In this document: one piece after another, positions 58,786 to 64,000 of the stretch
Numbering within the stretch: the stretch's first letter is position 1
How the letters are laid out: every line of letters starts with the position of its first letter
Assembly: GCF_018294505.1 (NCBI RefSeq)
Contig: NC_057800.1
Coordinates: forward strand, 171,239,703-171,303,702
Source: Triticum aestivum
Taxonomy: Eukaryota; Streptophyta; Magnoliopsida; Poales; Poaceae
Reading direction: 5' to 3'
DNA: 64,000 bases
The notes under the pieces: generated by a model
Databases searched by the model: none
What the model was told of the DNA's origin: nothing
The model's input: only the letters and a program-made list of their open reading frames with translations
Position numbers and translations under genes: made by a program

Positions 58786-60163
58786 TGAAAGTGCGTTATA
58801 TCGACTAGAGGGGGGGTGAATAGGCGATTTTTATGAAAGTCTTCAGAACATAGAAGTTTTGAAGACAAATGATAAAAATTAAACCTATTACCATGCAGCG
58901 GAAGGTAGACTACACTAGGCAAACCATAGTCAAGTATTCAATGAAGTGAAAGCACAAAGACTAAATAGCAGCTAGGTAGTAAGGATCAGGTAGGAAGATA
59001 TTGTGAAGCCAAACAGAACACACAGTCACTCAGTGAAGACAAATGATAGAGCAAACATACAATGACTTCACAAGGAGTAACAGTAAGTAAAGGGAAGTGA
59101 AGATGAAACCGGTGACTCGTTGAAGACAATGATTTGTTGGACCAGTTCCAATTGCTGCGACAACTGTACGTTTGGTTGGAGCGGCTAGGTATTTAAACCT
59201 TAGGACACACAGTCCCGGACACCCAGTCCTGAACACGCAGCTCAGGACACCCAGTCCTCACCGCATTCTCCTTGAGCTAAGGTCACATACACCTCGCCCA
59301 ATCACTCTGGTAAGTCTTCAAGGTAGACTCCCAAACCTTCACAGACTTCGTTCACCGGCAATCCACAATGTCTCTTGGATGCTCAGAATGCGACGCCTAA
59401 CCGGCTGGAGGATGCACAGTCCTCAAGTGTAATAAGTCTTCAGATCACACAGACAAGAAGACTTAAGTGATGCCCAATTCTCTCTGGCTCTGGTGGTTAG
59501 GGCTTTATCCTCGCAAGGAATTCTCTCTCAAAGGCTTCGAGGTGGGTTGCTCTCAAACGACAAAAGCCGTACTTTCAATCTGAGCAGCCAATCATTTATG
59601 GTTGTAGGGGGTGGGCTATTTATAGCCACTTGGCAACCCGACCTGATTTGTCCGAAATGATCCTGGGTCACTAAGGAACTGACACGTGTTCCAACGGTCA
59701 GATTTCAAACTCACACGGCAACTTTACTTGGGCTACAAGCAAAGCTGACTTGTCCGACTCTGGACAAGATTCGCTCTCATAGTCTTCACTCGAAGACATA
59801 GGTTTTTGGTTTAGGCATCACTTCAATCATTCTGACTGGTTCTCTTGGACCCCACTTAACAGTACGGTGGTTCCTATGATTCAACACAAAAGAAAAAGAA
59901 CTACGAAAGATCTAAGTCTTTGAGCTCCATAGGCTTCATATCGTGTCTTCCCTTGTCATAGTCTTCAATGTGAATATCTTCATATACCACCTTTGACTTC
60001 AATGTCTTCATACATTTTTAGGGGTCATCTCTGGTAGTAAAACCGAATCAATGAGGGACTTCTACCTGTGTTATCCTGCAATTCTCACAAACACATTAGC
60101 CCCTCAACTAGGTTTGTCGTCAATACTCCAAACCAACTAGGGGTGGCAGTAGATGCACTTACA
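58786..60163 (-). mobile_element. 5' LTR of the Maximus-like element
   Basis: 1378 bp; flanked by GAGAG on its right and the primer site on its left. Confidence 0.95.
59616..59625 (-). promoter_or_regulatory. TATA box in the Maximus-like 5' LTR
   Basis: CTATAAATAG, itself palindromic within GGCTATTTATAGCC. It would start the genomic RNA leftwards. Confidence 0.65.
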
Positions 60164-60168
60164 GAGAG

Positions 60169-60664
60169 GCAAGATCTTAGCTATGGAGAAGTTGTAAGAA
60201 CGCAAGGTTTACGAGTTCAGGCCCTTCTCGGAGGAAGTAATAGCCCTACGTCTCGGAGCCCGGAGGTGGTCGACTGGATTATGAGAGTATGAATTACAGG
60301 GGTGCGAACCCTTTACACTGAGGAGGGGGTGGCTTATATAGAGTCCGCCAGACCCCTCCGGCCCTCAGTTATGCAGGGTTTTATGTACATTAAGGTCGGG
60401 CGTTACTGGTAACGCCCCTAATAAAGTGCTATGATGACCATAAAAGCTACTTAATGACCGCCCGTAGCGTGCGGAGTGACTTTAGGTCTCCTGGCCGTCG
60501 GGTTGTTGGATCTTGGTCGAGTGGTTGCTTCTTGGTTGAGTGTCTTCGAGTCCGTCGAGTGAAACACCGCCAAGTCGATTGAAATGTGATTTCTTCTGGA
60601 GATGTCCTTGGGTAGGTCAGTTTGGACAGGTCCATGACCCTACCCTAGGTACATAGCTTCATCA
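60169..60664 (-). mobile_element. Right piece of the split Tat-like LTR
   Basis: 496 bases that continue 47233. The minus strand begins TGATGAAGCTATGTACC. A TATA box (minus TATATAAG) is at 60334-60341. Confidence 0.78.
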
Positions 60665-60679
60665 TTAGCCCCCGAATGG
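60665..60679 (-). promoter_or_regulatory. Polypurine tract of the second Tat-like element
   Basis: Minus strand CCATTCGGGGGCTAA, next to the LTR. The same tract occurs at 26160-26173 in the other orientation. Confidence 0.72.
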
Positions 60680-61210
60680 ATCGAGGATTGAGTCGGAAAG
60701 GGTTTGAGCACCTCTCTGACTCATTTTTCATGTCGTGAGCATACCTTGTTTCGGATCAATGGACCAGAGTGATGACAACAACTTTCTTTCCAGTCGCCTA
60801 GATCCATTCTTAGTTTTTGTCGAGTGAGTTCTTATACTTGAAGAGTTCTGAGTGACGGTGCGGAGGAGATCTTCGGTCTGATGAGTTGTTCTGCTGCCCG
60901 CGGATTTCGTGGGATCCAAATTTCGGGAAGCGCGCGGGACGGGAGAGGCCGCAGTAAACGGATGGGATAGCACGGAGCCGCCTCGATCCCCGCGCCACCT
61001 TTTTCGCCATGTATCGCGCGCGCGATCTCCACGGGATTTGGCAGGGCCGTCCGGGCCTACCAGTCAGCCACTCAGAAGCAGCCTCATATAAGGCGTTGGG
61101 CCGGGGCTCTGTTCCGCATGCCACCATTCTCTCTCTGTTTTCTCCCGATTTCTCTGCCACCCTTGCTCCCATCTCGTCGCCGGATCTCTGCTCGAGCTCG
61201 AACTGCCACC
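60680..61210 (+). promoter_or_regulatory. Promoter and leader of the antisense gene
   Basis: The stretch turns GC-rich from 60890. A TATA box (CATATAAGG, 61086-61092) is followed by a CT-rich leader (TTCTCTCTCTGTTTTCTCCC) and, 120 bases on, an ATG in the excellent context GCCACCATGG. This arrangement is that of a plant RNA polymerase II promoter facing away from the LTR. Confidence 0.6.
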
Positions 61211-63955
61211 ATGGGGAAGGAAAAGACAGCGGCGCTGGAACGCACGAAGAACGCAACCGCAAAGGCGAAGGGCAAGCGGACCAACCGGGGCGGATCCTCG
61301 TCGAGGTCCGGCCTGCCGACGGGCTGGATCCAGGGCGAATGGATCCGCTCGGCAATCACACAGGACGACCTCGACGACCTAGTGGAAGGGGGATTTATCC
61401 CCCACAAGTCGGCTCAGCTCCCGGGAGACGAAACTGAGCCGCAGCCCAGAGAGGGTGAGTGCGTCCTCTTAGCAACTCACATAGATCGTGGGTTCTTGCT
61501 GCCTCCCCACCCTTTCTTCCGGGGTTTTTTGAACTTCTTTGGGGCTCAGCTCCACCATTTTACTCCGAATACCATAGTCTATCTGGCCGTTTTTGTGTCT
61601 ATGTGCGAAAACTTCTTGGGCTGTCGACCACACTAGGGGCTCTTCAAACATATCTTCACTTGCCGTTCCCAGTCGGTCAAAAAGACCAAGTCGAGTGACG
61701 AGAGGACTCGGGTGATCCAGATGTGCGGTGGTCTGGGGATCCAGATGAGGAGCAAGAGTACTTTCCCAGCGATGATCCTTCCTGACTCGGTCCGGGGCTG
61801 GCAGTCGACTTGGTTTTACTGCAAGGATCAGCCGACCCCTGGCCAGTCGACTGGGCTTACTCCTTTCTCCTTGGCTCGAGTGGAGAAGCCTGCTCCCCTG
61901 AAGATAGTTCCAGAAGAGAAGGCACAGGTCAAGGAGCTGGTCGAACGGGTCGTCCAGCTCGTCCGCGACGGAGTGAACGGGATGGATCTGCTGGAGGTCT
62001 TTCTCGGTCGACGCATCCAACCCCTTTAGGCGCGCGATCATCCAATGTGGATGTATTCTGGGCTCGAAGATACCACTCGGATCCACCCGGAGGAGGTCAG
62101 TGAGGATACCTTGGAGAGCTGGTTGAGAGGAATCACTGGCAACAAAGACAACCCTCGGGGATCCAGGAGGGTGATTCCATTCGACAACTCGCGTCAGCCG
62201 GAGCAGGTATGTTTATGTAAGCAATTTTCCGATTCTCCATGTGATGTCCCGTTTGCGGTCGACTGAATGTCTTTTGATTGTTATCTTTTCAGGCCCTCAT
62301 TGAAATGTACTCGATGCCCAATGGAGAGCAAGGGCAAGACTTGGAAGGCGAGGCGAGCGGCGGCGACAGTGGCGAGTGGACTTCTGATGGTGAAGAGGAT
62401 GGAGAAAGCGAAGACTCGAGCGACGAAGAAGAAGTCGAGTCGCCTCCTCGCAGGGAGAGGCGATCCAAACTTGCCCAAGAACGACCGAGCGTCTGTGAAA
62501 AGGCGACTGCTCAAGCTGGTCAAACTTTGAAGCGTCCTCGGATCTCTTCACCAACCCCGACCGAGAAAGCGCCCAAGCACCCCAAAGTTGCGGAGCCGAA
62601 AATCCGGAAGGCGTTACCGAAGATTAAGATTGACATCCCCGTCGCTTCTGCGTAAGTGTCTTCCTCTGTATACACTCGACGCTCAGCGCCGTTTGTTTTT
62701 CTTGTTTTAACCGGACAAACTTTGGAACTGCCAGCGCTGCCACTTCTAGGACCTCAGCTTATAGGGATGATGATGAGGTGATGGAGGATGCGGTCATGTC
62801 TAAACTGGGTATGACTCCTGCCATACTGTCTTTATTTTGGTCAATTCCACTGCAACGTGTACCATTGGGTGATGTGATTTTGACGATTGAACTTTGCATA
62901 GCTCCCAACATTATTGACCTCCCTGATGATGATGAAGAGCCCGAGAGGCCTTTGACGAGGAAAAATAGGCATGCTCCTACAAGCGAGGCGCCACAGTCGA
63001 CGCCAAGGACGGAACCAGTCATTCAGGACACTGGCGACGCCAATCGGGGTTCTGTTACCTTTGTTGTGCCACTGTCGAGTGCCTTGCCCTCTTCGTCGAC
63101 TGCTCAGGCTCCTGTCGACCCACCTTCAGTTTTTGCGACCCATCATGTCCCGGAGGACGAAGCGAATGCTGCCAAGGAAGCCATACGTTAGGCGGGCATC
63201 ATGATGGAGAAGATGAGGATGGTGCGGGACGCCAGTCAGGCTGCCTACGACGCCAGCTCGGCCCTCCAAAGCAATGTTCAGGTTAATTGGTCACTGCTTG
63301 TTTTGTTAGGATATGTTATCGGAAGACTCTTTTCCGAAAATCTTTGCATCTGTACACCCATTGGGTGCGTCGATTGAAATTTTTGAACCAGTGGGGGCAC
63401 GCTGAGTGCACCCACTGGGTGTAGTCCCCGAGACTATGGTGGACTGCTGGCAGTAGACTATAGTCGCTGTATTTTTTCGAATGTATAAACCAAAACTGGT
63501 AGTTTGTCTCTTCCACTCGGTTTGGTTGAGTGGGATCAGAACCGGTGGGGGCACGCAAAGTGCACCCACTGGGTGTAGTCCCCGAGACTACGGTGGACTG
63601 CTGGCAGTCGACTGTAGTCTGAGTTCTACTTTCTCTCTTTCTGCCTCTCTTTTTTTTACTTCCTGGACTCGACTTCGGCGGGCCGGTCGAGTGGGATCAG
63701 AACCGGTGGGGGCACGCAAAGTGCACCCACTGGGTGTAGTCCCTGAGACTATGGTGGACTGCGGGCAGTCGACCGTAGTCTTAGTATTTATTGTCTTTGT
63801 TGTTTTTTGCTGTAAAATAACTTCTCCTCTTTGATTGTAGAAATCTTGTGATCTTGGAGCTCGCTTTGCTGATTTGGAGAAACAGCAGATCCAACTGAAC
63901 CTTGACTTGGAGCTGGCCAAGACAGAGCTGCAAAAGGCTAAGGATGGCGCCAATG
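61211..63955 (+). pseudogene. Antisense multi-exon gene of the Tat-like element (PF04195-like)
   Basis: The model has exons 61211-62206, 62293-62651, 62735-62808, 62902-63281 and 63841-63955, each with GT donor and AG acceptor, and the reading phases agree at every junction; more exons follow beyond the window. The first exon starts MGKEKTAALERTKNATAKAK and contains a region (FFRGFLNFFGAQLHHFTPNT, residues ~100-150) typical of the plant putative gypsy-type transposon domain, PF04195. Exon 2 is acidic (GEWTSDGEEDGESEDSSDEE). Exon 5 is a likely coiled coil (LEKQQIQLNLDLELAK). In-frame TAGs at 61634-61636, 62027-62029 and 63189-63191 make this copy a pseudogene. The function of the family is unknown. 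Confidence 0.75.
63370..63780 (+). repeat. Three-copy repeat within an intron of the antisense gene
   Basis: Units of ~155-160 bp, with GTGGGGGCACGC at 63391, 63545 and 63706, followed by CACCCACTGGGTGTAGTCCC. They lie in the putative intron 63282-63840 and match 25390-25890 in reverse. Confidence 0.88.
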
Positions 63956-64000
63956 GTAAGACGAGTTTGTCGACTGGTTTGTCTTGGGCTTGAGTACCCT

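Larger units (their letters stand above)
47234..60163 (-). mobile_element. Complete Maximus-like Sirevirus (Ty1/copia), minus strand
   Basis: LTRs of 1378 bp each (47234-48611 and 58786-60163) lie within a perfect GAGAG duplication (47229-47233 and 60164-60168). On the minus strand the order is primer site, gag, protease, integrase, RT, RNase H, then a long extra ORF and the polypurine tract. Integrase before RT makes it copia; a large ORF after pol makes it a Sirevirus, and in Triticeae the long member of that group is Maximus. About 30 differences separate the LTRs (~2.2%), so it is the youngest complete element here. Defects: gag 5' deletion, at least three nonsense codons and about four frame changes. 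Confidence 0.95.
47185..64000 (-). mobile_element. Second Tat-like gypsy element, minus strand, runs off the window
   Basis: Its 3' LTR is at the left, split by the Maximus-like insertion (47185-47233 and 60169-60664, about 545 bp together). On the minus strand the LTR starts TGATGAAGC and ends ACCACGACA, and is preceded by a GGGGGCTAA polypurine tract, as in the element at 12328-26766. Inward of it a multi-exon gene runs on the plus strand, antisense to the element. Plant Tat-lineage elements are known to carry antisense ORFs between integrase and the 3' LTR with a domain listed as PF04195, and this one fits. Gag-pol and the 5' LTR would lie to the right, outside the window. Confidence 0.78.

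Overview
The window is intergenic DNA of a large grass genome and fits Triticeae (wheat, barley or relatives). It is almost entirely nested LTR retrotransposons. The Angela/BARE-type LTRs (ends resembling TGTTGGAAATATGCCC and CTACGTTCCCCAACA), a Maximus-like Sirevirus, Athila-type gypsy elements and chromoviruses with very long LTRs are the families expected there. I see no host gene, tRNA gene or rRNA gene. Family names come from sequence resemblance, not from a database search.

Layout. 1-344 is the end of an Angela-type copia LTR that cuts into a decayed chromovirus pol (345-3459), followed by that element's 4.2 kb 3' LTR (3496-7709). A 333 bp Athila-type scrap (7710-8042) separates it from a second element with a 4.2 kb 5' LTR (8043-12197) and a Met-type primer site. 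That element is interrupted at its leader by a 14.4 kb gypsy element (12328-26766, target duplication GGTGG), inferred to be Tat-like, which carries large minisatellite arrays and is itself interrupted by a minus-strand copia element (13923-20356, ACCTC). After the remaining leader-side DNA (26772-27897) comes an Athila-type element (27898-45280). An Angela-type copia (30396-40723, CTATT) is inserted in its integrase, and that copia holds a reversed solo LTR (36736-38510, AATAG).

The right side is a second nest. Athila-type 3' DNA (45281-47036) is broken by an Angela-type LTR stub (47037-47184). That stub is broken by a minus-strand Tat-like element (47185 to beyond the window), whose 3' LTR is split by a complete 12.9 kb minus-strand Maximus-like Sirevirus (47234-60163, GAGAG).

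Most pol genes carry nonsense codons and frameshifts. The parts that remain gene-like are accessory: an antisense multi-exon gene with its own promoter in the Tat-like element (61211-63955), an envelope-position ORF of the Sirevirus preceded by a TATA box and gene-like leader (49138-52154), a small intact ORF after the Athila pol (41854-42228), and exon-like acidic segments inside both 4.2 kb LTRs. These accessory transcription units inside retrotransposons are the main leads.
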